A stretch of DNA of 64,000 nucleotides from Maylandia zebra (taxonomy: Eukaryota; Chordata; Actinopteri; Cichliformes; Cichlidae). The notes under the pieces are model-generated. The model did no database searches, was not told the DNA's origin, and worked only from the letters and a program-made list of their open reading frames with translations. The position numbers and the translations under genes are program-made. The stretch is taken from positions 23,720,560 to 23,784,559 of the forward strand of contig NC_135177.1 in NCBI RefSeq assembly GCF_041146795.1, written 5' to 3'. Shown here in pieces: positions 13,428 to 32,611 of the stretch. Numbering within the stretch: position 1 is the stretch's first letter; each line of letters opens with the position of its first letter.

Positions 13428-13926
13428 AGTTTAATACACCAAGCGGTGCAAGTCCAAAGCTAGGAAGATTATGATGGACCTCTCCCATCCCAACAATGGA
13501 CTCTTCTCACTGTTGAGGTCTGGGAAGCGCTTCTGCTCCCTTAAGGCCAAAACAGAGAGAATGAGGAGGAGCTTCTTCCCCCAGGCTATTCGGGCCCTGA
13601 ACCAGGTGTAGGACTGGACTCTCCCACACACGTCACTATAAGACTGGACTCTCACACACATCACATCACCACACGCACAACCACACATTTCCTATAATCC
13701 TATAATTTATAATCTTTATAATCTTTATAATCTCTTCTGCTATTTGCACATTCTTTCCTGTAAATTCCTAAGTTAATTTGTAAATTTTGTAGTAAACTGT
13801 AAATTGTAAACATTGTAAAACTTTTCTTCTGTCATTTAATGGTCGGGCATTGTACAGCTACAAGGATTTCACCCCCATGTCATACTGTGTATGGTTGTGA
13901 CAAATAAAATTTGAATTTGAATAATT
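13428..13926 (+). mobile_element. 3' end of a non-LTR retrotransposon (L2-like LINE)
   Basis: A short frame at about 13440-13610 encodes RCKSKARKIMMDLSHPNNGL and then RMRRSFFPQAIRALNQV with a stop, the pattern of the extreme C-terminus of L2/Rex-type reverse transcriptases. It is followed by an AT-rich 3' UTR that ends in AATAAAATTTGAATTTGAA, the short 3' repeat expected of such LINEs. It is 5' truncated, which is typical, and is nested in the surrounding Tc1 relic. Confidence 0.7.
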
Positions 13927-14512
13927 ATTCAGTTCAAAGTAGTTTAGTGTAGCAATCCTGGTGCGGATGAGCGGATGATTTATTGCAAGTCACGTTTTGG
14001 GAAGTAACTCTCATGTCTCACTAACACCATAAGCAGGTCATTCATTAACGTGTGCTAGTGTTAAAGCATGACACTACTTGAAAATATGGATATTGTGTGT
14101 TCACAATCAACTGCCCATTTCTGCAGCTGGAGCATATCATTTTTAAAAGCAAAAATTTGAAATAGCAAAGTGACTTGAGCCAAATGACCCTCATCAAAGT
14201 TGATTGCCCATCACATTTATGTGGACTGTTGCTGACCCTGACAGTGAGTTCAGTGCACTCAAATGGCCCCCAACAGTCACCAGATCTCAATCCAACAGAG
14301 CACCTTTGTGGTGGAACAGGAGGTTTACATCATGCATCCGACGAATCTGCAGATGCTATCTGTGATGCATTTTTGTGATGCAAAATCTCTGAGGAATGTT
14401 TCCAGCACCTTGTTGAATCTGTGCCACAAAGATTTAAGGCTGTGCTGAAGTCAAAAGAGGGTCTAACTCAGTACTTGCAAGGTATATCTAAGAAATAGTC
14501 GTGTGAGTGTAT

Positions 14513-15149
14513 AATCAAAGGCTATTTGTGGTGCTGCGATGTGGGCTTTTACTATTACTTAAAAAAAAAAGGGTTGCTCTTATTAATTTTATGCCTTTAG
14601 TGGTGGCATGCAGTCCATGAACTGAAATGAATTTGACACCTGACCAGTCATCCTGCCTTGTGGCTTGTATGTACCTCAGAAATGGACGTGCTTAACTCTG
14701 GATGTATCCCTGAACTGAAACTAAACAGCAGGTGAAATACAACTAAACAATATTAACACACTCTTTGTTCAACATTTTGTTTGTTGGGATGTGGACACCC
14801 TACCTACAAGTAGTAAAAATAATTAAAAATCCAAATGACAAAAGGTATTAACAGATTTATTAATTATTAGTTACTATTAACATTGTGAAGAAAGTAGGCA
14901 ATATACAACATTTATTCACAAAAAACATATTTACTTAATAAAACTGCCAACGACAGTATCATTTAAACTAATCTTTAGGAATATTCTGAGGTCCATGTAC
15001 AGCCTATTTAAATGTATAACATTTGGCATGGCATTACAACACAGTACTCATCTAACTGCATGTCCTCACTCACTTGCATGAGAACTCAACTGACTATAAA
15101 GTGCTAACAAACAGCCCACAAAAAGTGAGGCATTTACTCATACATACGC
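14513..15149. other. Intergenic, AT-rich, no gene seen
   Basis: Lies between the Tc1 relic and the znf628 3' end. It may contain longer znf628 3' UTR forms: further AATAAA hexamers on the minus strand occur near 14853 and 14911. Nothing else was recognised. Confidence 0.5.
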
Positions 15150-15155
15150 TTTATT
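15150..15155 (-). terminator. Candidate znf628 polyadenylation signal (proximal)
   Basis: AATAAA on the minus strand only 24 bases beyond the stop codon. If used, the 3' UTR would be very short. More distal hexamers exist. Confidence 0.4.
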
Positions 15156-15178
15156 CGTCTCTAACATGCACACCGTTC

Positions 15179-24264
<9,086 letters not shown>

Positions 24265-24859
24265 TACCAGATCAACCTGGTGGCAGATGATGGTTTTCCT
24301 TAGAGGCAGAGGGGTGGGTGGGATCAGTTTGTGTGCGGCATCATGGTTTTTCTTTCATCTTTTCTTCTGTGCCTTCATAAATTCCTTCCCTGCTGGCCAC
24401 TGTAGCACCAGCTGTCATCCCAAGCAGTGAAATGAGGGCAAGTCTGAGATAAAAGGAGATGGAAATAAATACAGTATTACAACATTATAACAGTTGGTAC
24501 CAAAGCTCCCTTTAAATTTCCCTCCCTCCCTCCCATCTCTGAAGCTGGTCCTCCCTCCCCGCTGTCTTTCCTCCGGCCGTCAGTCCGTGTGCGCTGTATC
24601 TCCACACTGGCGCACGGTTTCTGTCCTTCCCCGCAGTGCGGTGCTTGTTAGCACCACAAACCAGCGGCTACAGCAAAGTTACACACCGAGCTACTCTATA
24701 ACTGTCCCAATGTCTTCCGACGAGCTCTTGCAATCCAGCAGTTAAAGCAGACACACACACAGATTCTTTGGCGAATTAACAAAAACAGTTAGTGGCCTGC
24801 TTTTAAAGCTAACCAAGCCTCCGGCTCAGTGCGGAACAGCTTCTTTTAACTGCTCGCCA

Positions 24860-25090
24860 TGAATGTGCATGAATGCGGGCTGAGGCCGTACTCACCGCGG
24901 GTACTTAACTCATCTTAAAGCTATATTGTTGATCATATGAAAAGAAACTGGGTGCTGCAGTGCTAATCCACACAACCTTAACAATAAACACAGCACAAAC
25001 TAACAGCAGTTCTCCACCCAATGCCGCCTTTCAAGAACAGCGGCAGCGATTGGCTGATATGTACAATAGATGAGCTACTCCCATTGGCTG
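24860..25090 (-). promoter_or_regulatory. znf628 promoter and 5' non-coding exon
   Basis: On the minus strand a donor CCGCG|GTGAGT ends a non-coding exon at 24896. Upstream are two CCAAT boxes (25049-25053 and 25083-25087) 34 bases apart in the same orientation, each in a GCCAAT-type NF-Y context. There is no TATA box. Transcription probably starts between about 24900 and 25020. Confidence 0.55.
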
Positions 25091-25402
25091 GGGGCTTGAA
25101 CAGACAGGTTGACGTTCTTACCAGAAAACATTTAGAAAATCAAAATTTGGCGTAAGCTAGTTATTAGTAAAGGATCCATACTCCAAGATGCTCCAAATTA
25201 ATCTAAAAGCTTTTTTCACATTCGAGCTCAACATTTATCAGTTTTTGCCTCGACTCTTCTGCACAGACTGTTGGGTAATGTAGTTTCTGAGTGTGCACCC
25301 CCTCAAAAAACGTCCATCTGTCACACAGTTCATATTACAGGTGTGGTAGTAGGCCACGCATATTTAAAGACACACAAAAACCAGTGTGCACATTCTGAAG
25401 TT

Positions 25403-25408
25403 TTTATT
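25403..25408 (-). terminator. Candidate il11 polyadenylation signal
   Basis: AATAAA on the minus strand, in AAATAAAAACTTC. It implies a 3' UTR of about 1.4 kb and leaves only about 300-400 bases before the znf628 promoter. Confidence 0.5.
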
Positions 25409-26460
25409 TCACCAAGGCACATATTTCACATTGAGGCCAATTAGTGTGTGTAAGAGGCATTTTGATGTTACAACAATAATTTAAACGTGATGGTATAATA
25501 ATAGCGAATAAGAATAAAAACTGTATAAAAGTACAAAAGGACAGGAGACTTGCTCCACTGCAGCACAAAATAAATAGTTCCACCAAGTTACTTAAATAAA
25601 TAGTCAATACTGTAACAAATACTAGAATAGGAATGAATGAAAATTATAGTGATAAAATTGGTCATCTACAGTATGTTGTAGAAAACGACATAATACACAA
25701 AAGCACTGTATACAACATTTACATTCTTGTACATTTATGTACACCTGTACAGAACATAGTGTCACAATACATAGTATTTTAAGGCTTTGGGTGTTTAACT
25801 AAAAACAAAAACAAAAAAATCCCCAAACTTTTCTACACCAAAGCACAGGTTCAAAATCAGCCATCCCACTCTTAGGAAGGGCCAATCCCGACAAGTTTGT
25901 GCAAAGAATCTAATCAGAATCATCAGTGCTTAGCAACAGGGCACATTCATATGACTTTACCACAATGTTAACTACGCCTCCACGTGCAGAACACAAGGGA
26001 AGCAGGCACTGAAAACACAAATGTGACTGTGGTACGAAAGAAAGGATTCGCTTTTCTTCAAATACCATCCTAACGTGGAAGAAATAAAGTAAAATGAATT
26101 TGATAAGGAATTGATAAATTAATGTGTCATGTGGAATATTTTACCATGGCTGGTAGATGACATTATGAGCTTTTGAAACGTATACTTTAAGGGCCCTATA
26201 AATAAGGAATAGTGAAGGCCTAGGCTGCCCCAAATGCATGCTACATCTACTGGAAGAATTATCATCTGAAGAAAAATAAAAATGTAAAAGTAAATTAAGC
26301 TGATTTATACAAATGTCATTATCAGAGCTATCAGTTCAGGAAGTGCTACAGTGTTTGTTTTTTGTTTTTTGTTTTTGTTTTTGGGTTCAGTGAGACACAA
26401 GAGAAAGGGAAAGATTACAGAAATGTGGGCAAATGAGTTCACGTTAGTACAGAAATAAGA

Positions 26461-26520
26461 TAAATAAATAAAAATTAAATAAATAACTAACATTCAATAA
26501 ATAAATAAATACATAAATAA
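26461..26520 (-). promoter_or_regulatory. AU-rich element in the il11 3' UTR
   Basis: On the sense (minus) strand this segment carries at least seven ATTTA pentamers, several overlapping as ATTTATTTATTTATT. It begins about 285 bases after the il11 stop. Such clusters direct rapid decay of cytokine mRNAs through TTP and related proteins. The motif is seen; the function is inferred. Confidence 0.7.
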
Positions 26521-26803
26521 CACGGTCATGACATGACGGTTTCTTGACATAATCATTGGAGTTAAACTGGAACTTGAGCTGGAATCGATGGTTGTAACTG
26601 GCTGCATTGTGGTGCATCCTCAATGGCTCTGATGGAAAGACACATTCCTCAACACACATGCTGACACACAGGTTGATATTTGGGCCTCTTTAGGGATGCT
26701 GTCAACTACAGTGCACACTGACATGGTCTTGTTTCCCTTTTGATGGGGACGGAAGTCCATGTATTCTCACTGGCTCTGCAGCCCCCTTTTACTTTCTGTA
26801 TCA

Positions 26804-28381
26804 TCATTGGACTGCAGTGACCTTGGGCTTAAGGCTGAGGAAGGCTCTGTACGCCCAGTCACAGAAGAGCTTGAAGTGCTGAAGAAGCTCATTGGTGGAC
26901 TGCAGGACATCAAACTGATAGGGGAGGTGAGGGGGGAGGGAGGGGGTCGCCGGACTGAGCCTTGGTGCTTCAACTCTCAGCATCTGTGGAGGAGAAGACG
27001 GGCAAACACACGGATTAGAAAGCTCAATCACAGCGGCGGTGGCGCGCGCTGAGAATCGAACAGACAAACTCAGCTCCTCACCTGACGGTGCAGCAGAGTG
27101 ATGAGAGATTTCATCTCTCTGATCATCTCCACCAGCTTGGGCACTGCAGGGTGGTGGTGCTTCTTCGACACTCTGTTGAGCCACTCAAAGTGGTGCTCGT
27201 ACAGCTTCAGGTCGGAATGAAGCTGTGAGAGCGTGGGCTTCAGCTGGAAACAACGCAAAAAGACTTCAGAGACTTAGCATGGGAGTGTCGAAACAGGCCA
27301 GCTCCCCGCCCCCTCTCTCTCTTTCTCGCCACATGCACACACACAAATACATTATCAGAGCATTACCTCAAGATTGTTGAGGTCATGGGCTGATCTGTTG
27401 CTCATTTCTGGCAGAGACTTGAACCTGTGGGGCTCCACTTCTGAGTCAAATGCATGCTCCTTCTGAAAGAGAAAACAAGACACAGAGCAGCCCCTTAGCA
27501 ATTTACATCAGCGCAATTTTACTCATCCTGAAACAAGTCACGGCAGCATGAGGAAAGTATTAGTCTAGCATCTTGATTGGGTGCCTGTTTTCTGCACTTA
27601 GAGACAGTAGCTCTCACTGAGGGGAGTGTGGTCGATCGGGTCAGTGTGAGTTCACCCACATTCAGCCTCCCCAAATGTCAACAATAAGAGAAAATGAGCT
27701 GAACCCACAGGATGTTTTCTGCTGGGAGTGTGGATAACAACATACGCAGTGACTAAGAAAGCTCCAAGTGGGACAGACAACACAGGCCTGCGGGGAAACT
27801 CCAGGGTCACAGCTATAAAAAGAAAGAATGACGCAGTGCCGCTGCCCAGCTCAGCCTGTGTAGTGCCCACTTTGACCAGCAGAGGGGGATAAACAACCTA
27901 ATGCCAGGTTTATGGGATTCTGCTTTGGAAGGGCAGCTGAGCTCATCAGTAGTGCAATTTAGTATTAAAGACGTAGGCCTATTTTAGTAATGAATAGGGA
28001 CAAATAGAGATGAGTGAAGTGGTATGCGTCATTTCTAATCAGCAGAGGAACATAACAACATTAGAATAATGATTGCTGAGAAATGTTTTGTATAAACAAG
28101 TTGAGTGCGCTTATTGCTTCCTTAACCTGTTGTTCTGTGCTTCCCTTGCATTACTTGTTGTTCGCTTCCACTTGTTTTTGTTGATGTTTTTGGAGATAAA
28201 TGTCCTGTATTGTCTCTCCATCAGCCCTTTATAAGAGCTCACTTATGTCTGTGGTCCAATGTTTTGTCTCCGCTGCCGTTTTCTCCCCTGCTGTACCTTA
28301 CTTCCCCCGTCCCTCGCCTCTCCCTGTGTCTCATACCAGGTGCACAGGCACATGCAACATGACGTGCACATGTGCATGCAT

Positions 28382-28476
<95 letters not shown>

Positions 28477-31031
28477 ACCGGCTTGTCATCTAGTTGTTTC
28501 TCTGATCTCTCTTCATCTCTTGTGGTTTTTGCACCATCTTTCTCAGCCTTTAATTCTGCCTCTTATCCCAGTTTCTCTCGCTCTCTTCATCCCAGACCAT
28601 GACCTCACCCGACAGAACCTAGCATCCAACCTTTTTCTTCCTGAATGCAAATACTGGAATGTGATAAATCTTTTTGATTTTTATCAAGTCACTTTGCTGT
28701 GGCGACCGAAAGCAAAACACTAAACACCGCACCTACACTACCACGGCTATTTACAGAGCCCTCAATGCACACACACACGGCCACAAAAATGCATACAGAC
28801 AAACGCATGCACACACGTATACACATTTGTATGTATGCAAGTGTGCACAGACTCATACACAGGCACACTGGAAAACCTGGGCCCATATAGAACTATGTTT
28901 ATACACATACGCACATTTCTCCCTCTTTAAAGCATCAGTTTCATTGCTCTTTTGCAGGGACTTTCCATGGATTCCCATTCTATTTATCTTTCCTAACTTT
29001 GTCCTCTTTTTAGTGGAATTCCACACAAAAAAGGGGGGGGGGGGGGGGGGGGGGGAATTAAAAATAAATCCCCAGTGTTAGTGAACACTGTCTAACACTG
29101 TTTCGGATGCCCTTTGATAATCCTGGTGTGCTCACATCTGGATTTCAGATTGTGATGCTACTACACAATGACTATAACATTATTTCAAAGCACAAACACA
29201 AACACACACGCAAACACTTTCTCAACACTGCTGGACAAGACTAGAGAGAGTATGTGGCTATTTCTAATTTTATCTCCTGAACAAAAGAGTTTAAAGATTT
29301 GCATAATGCAAAAATAGAATCAATATCAGCCATGTGTAACCAAAGATCCAGAGATATGATGCCGTTTTCTTTTCACCTGTTAAAACACAGTGTTGATACA
29401 CAATCACCTGTCGGATCCAAATCTTGTCTAAGTTCTCAAATCTGATTTCCCTACTAACTCGACTGTCATCGCAATAGGATTTCGGGCCAGACTTGTCGCA
29501 TTTAATTGGGGAGAGAAGCTCAACACTTCACCAACCGCCGACCATAAACATGTTTCTGTGTAAACAAGCATGCGATACACGCTGCTGTCATTTCACAGAC
29601 GGCGTGCTTGGCTGTTTTTGTAGCTGGATGGAGGTAGATTTAATTTCACTGCACCTCCACTGGCACCTTCTTTGCCACCAAGTCTTAATGCAACCGCCAC
29701 CAGGGGAGGTGACCAGGCACACCGGCATGCTGCTGAGTCAGACCGCCTCTCCCGTGTGGATTAAAAGTGAGATCACTGAGTCAAATCCCCCCCGAGACGT
29801 TTGTTGCCCCGTGTAAGCATGCAGATGGACTCGTGAAAGCAGCTTAAGGTGGACTAAAGCCCCGAGCAAACCTGGTATGCGTTTGCACAATAGTGCGTGA
29901 TGCAAAGTGGGTGCAGTTTAATGTGTGAGGTTACCTAAACCGAAAGCTAACATTAGCACCCAAATCCAATTAGTAAAAGATCAGTCTGTGGTGTAATGAC
30001 CAGCATCGTCTTCCAATTCAATTAGCACGGGGTGGTCAGGGCCTCGCAGCCTCCACTCCCGATGTCAGAGGCTGATTGGTAAACCTAATGGTCTTGAGGA
30101 CAGCTTCATCACTTACCAGCAGTTCTGTGGTGAGTTTCATTAGATTTTTGGTCTGATTGGACAGTTTATCCAAGTCACTGGGTCGCCGCTGTGGCACCGG
30201 AGAGGCAGACGTGAACACGGGCAGCTGAGCCAATAGCAGCGAGAAGAGGAGAGATGAGGAGGAGTCGAGCAGCACTGGAGGGGTAGAACAAAACGGAAGC
30301 AATTAGTGGAGAGGCGCTGTCATCTCGCCATAATGATAATGGCCTCGGGGCACGGCTGTCAGCTTTAGGGGAAGATATTGCACCATGATATAAACAATAG
30401 CTCCAGACTTGGCAAGAAGAATCCTGAAGAGCTTCAGAGTCATGTTTTCACAGGCTGAATGCAAATCATTAAAACATTAAATGCCAGGCTTTGACACAGA
30501 ATAGCTCCATTTCATCTTTACCATAAGCAAGGCAATGAATGCCGCTGATTGTCACACCTGCAACTCGATAGGTACGTGAGCCGGTGGTATAAATTATATA
30601 GACCAAGTCAAGCCAAGTCAACTCTCCTAACAGTAAGCTCATTCATTCTTGTCCTTTCAAGTTCAAGTACAAGGTAGACTAAGTATTAAAAGGGAACCAC
30701 AGTGGTGTTGAGATGATGAATGCTTGATAATTACAGGTGAACCACAAGAATCGCAGCCAAAATAACACTGCAGAAGCATCTGAGCTCTTCGTCCCAGAGC
30801 AACTTTAACAGAATTAAGTTGCCCAAATCTTCAGTCGAGCAATAAAGAAGCAGTTGCTTAGATTTTCTGATCTCTAAATAATTTAACCTGTGCACAGTGG
30901 GGGGGAAAGCAACTTTTTAACAACAACAACAAAAAACTAACAAAAATCTTTTAGAACAAAGCTGATTAAAAATGAGAAACATTTATAAGATTTTTTTTTA
31001 ACCCACAGTCATATAATCACTTACATTTCAT
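26804..31031 (-). CDS. il11: Interleukin-11 (fish type), secreted four-helix cytokine
   Basis: IL-11 is an IL-6-family cytokine acting through IL-11R alpha and gp130. Coding exons are 31025-31031, 30117-30274, 27367-27462, 27082-27243 and 26804-26983, giving 200 aa. The first coding exon has only seven bases (ATG AAA T), the same arrangement as I recall in mammals. The N-terminus MKLLLDSSSSLLFSLLLAQL is a signal peptide, probably cut near TSAS-PVP. Two N-glycosylation sequons are visible (Asn42-Gln-Thr and Asn77-Arg-Ser). Helix segments include RRPSDLDKLSNQTKNLMKL, YEHHFEWLNRVSKKHHHPAV, LVEMIREMKSLITLLHRQ and the final helix ELLQHFKLFCDWAYRAFLSL, which is diagnostic for fish IL-11. Intron 2 is about 2.65 kb and holds a long CA repeat and a poly-G run. 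Fish have il11a and il11b, and I cannot say which this is. Confidence 0.92.
28383..28475. repeat. (CA)n microsatellite in il11 intron 2
   Basis: About 46 uninterrupted CA units. It creates long spurious CA-encoded (HTHT / CVCV) frames on both strands that are not genes. Confidence 0.97.
29033..29055. repeat. Poly-G run of 23
   Basis: A homopolymer G tract in il11 intron 2, preceded by AAAAAA. Length in the assembly may be inexact. Confidence 0.9.
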
Positions 31032-31326
31032 ATTGGTTCGGATCCAAGAGATAGGCAAACCAGCAGAAAAACGGAGGCAAATAAATAAATAAATAGAAAA
31101 TTAATAAATAAATTGAACTCCGGAAACTGTCACGTGCTCCGGTTTCTTCTTGCTCACTCTTCTGTCAGAGTGAGGAGGAAAGTTGTCAGGACACACTGAA
31201 TGAGAGAGCGCAGAGTGATGAGTGCGAGCACTCAGACGGCAAAGTCAGAAAGTTAAAGGTAAAAAAAAAAAGCGAATATCGTCAAACTTTCTTTTTTCAG
31301 TAAAGTTTGAGAGGAGCCCCTGCAGT

Positions 31327-31333
31327 CTTTATA
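31327..31333 (-). promoter_or_regulatory. Candidate il11 TATA box
   Basis: TATAAAG on the minus strand (context ACTCTATAAAGACTG), about 300 bases before the il11 start codon. It would place transcription start near 31300 with a 5' UTR of about 270 bases. An AP-1 site lies about 180 bases further upstream. Confidence 0.45.
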
Positions 31334-31508
31334 GAGTGCTGAAGGCAGAGAAGCACTTTGGCAGTTTGGAGAGAGACAGAGAGAGAGGCTACAGAAATGC
31401 AGAGAGAGGGATGCGAGTGTGGTAAGTCCAATTTTTGCGCGCAGTGAAGTGTTTAGGCTTGTTTAAAACTTCCTTTATAAAGACGTCGGGCCTATGACAC
31501 ATCGGCAG

Positions 31509-31515
31509 TGACTCA
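31509..31515. promoter_or_regulatory. AP-1 site upstream of il11
   Basis: An exact TGACTCA. AP-1 is a known activator of mammalian IL11, so the position about 200 bases upstream of the candidate start is plausible. Single-motif evidence only. Confidence 0.35.
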
Positions 31516-31548
31516 CTTCATTCATAAAAACACACACACACGCAGACA

Positions 31549-31571
31549 CACGCTCTCTCTCCCTCTCCCTC

Positions 31572-31602
<31 letters not shown>

Positions 31603-31640
31603 TCGCCCTCTCTCTCCCTTTCCTCCTCCCCTCCCTTCTG
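31549..31640. repeat. (CT)n-rich polypyrimidine tract
   Basis: Almost pure C/T with long (CT)n stretches and GCCCTCTCTCTC repeats. It lies upstream of the il11 promoter. Confidence 0.9.
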
Positions 31641-32547
31641 CCCTGTCTCCCTTTGCGAAACTTTAAAAAAATGTTCCGTTGTTTTTTTCCCCCTCTATCA
31701 CTTTCTCTCTATCCTATCCTATCCTGTCCTGTCCCTATCTCCGGCACTTCCTCCGTCGCATCTCGCTACCTGCCCCAATCAGTCGCATCTACCTCTTTCT
31801 ATCTTTCCATCGCCAAATCTCTTCCCCCCTAACTCTCTATCACTGCAGATGTTTTAAAAAGCCCATTGTTTTCATGTGTATCAGTATATCTTATGTAACC
31901 ATGTATCTTTTCGAGCCTCTACACTCTAGTTTTACCTGTCCTATCTTTTTCTTGCGTGCTGGTGTGTTTTTGTGTTTTTTTTCCTGTTATACTTCAGGGG
32001 GAAATGTCACAGAAATTGTGCTCCTGCTTGTGGTTTAGGCTACACACGTCACATTCCCAGTACAGTATTATGGCTAATACCTTTTAGCAAACACCTTTTT
32101 CTCCTGTATTTCTTTTCCTCCTTTTTTTTTACCCCTTGCTATTTTTTTCAGAGCCCCTCTTGAGACAGCAGCCTGTTATTTCCACTGCCCCCCCACCCCC
32201 TCTCTTTTTTTCACTTCTTCTCTCCCTCTCCAGGGTGAAGGAAAGAGTGAGAGACTACGGATAGGAGCAGGAGAGGTGCTGTCCAGACCAGAAGGGGCCT
32301 CTCAAAGTGTTGCATAGAAACAGTGAGCGGACACACGCCACAGGAGTGTCGAGGCGGTGGTGGGTTATTTGTGTTTGTGTTTGGGTCAACATCATATAGA
32401 GACAGATGCATGTGGATGTGTCACAGAAAGGAGGATTCAGCTCTAATAAACCAAAACAGTCTTTTTCTGGCACCAAAACGCACATGCTGATGCATGCAGA
32501 AACATCACAGACTCACTACTCCAACTTGTTTGTGTCTCTTTTTCGTA

Positions 32548-32611
<64 letters not shown>

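Larger units (their letters stand above)
12380..14512 (+). mobile_element. Tc1/mariner relic, family 1, broken by nested insertions
   Basis: The left end reads CACTTTATTAGGTACACCTG and the right end near 14490-14512 still resembles its inverted partner (…AATAGTCGTGTGAGTGTA). Transposase-related segments in order are the HTH region near 12590 (AGGGTTTACAGAGAATGGTT), the WxDES box near 12880-12900, TACCTGAGTATTATTGTTGA near 13167, and the SPDLNP-like box near 14275-14300. Coding capacity is destroyed by stops, gaps and insertions at about 13040-13150 and 13266-14220. The same family recurs at 52246-53285. Confidence 0.8.

Noticed and set aside
28200..28723. Frames up to 154 aa around the il11 intron CA repeat
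   Set aside because: Dinucleotide-repeat translation on both strands, lying within an intron.
31679..32038. 119-aa frame in the pyrimidine-rich region upstream of il11
   Set aside because: Composition-driven (CT-rich gives Ser/Leu/Phe/Pro). No homologue recognised.
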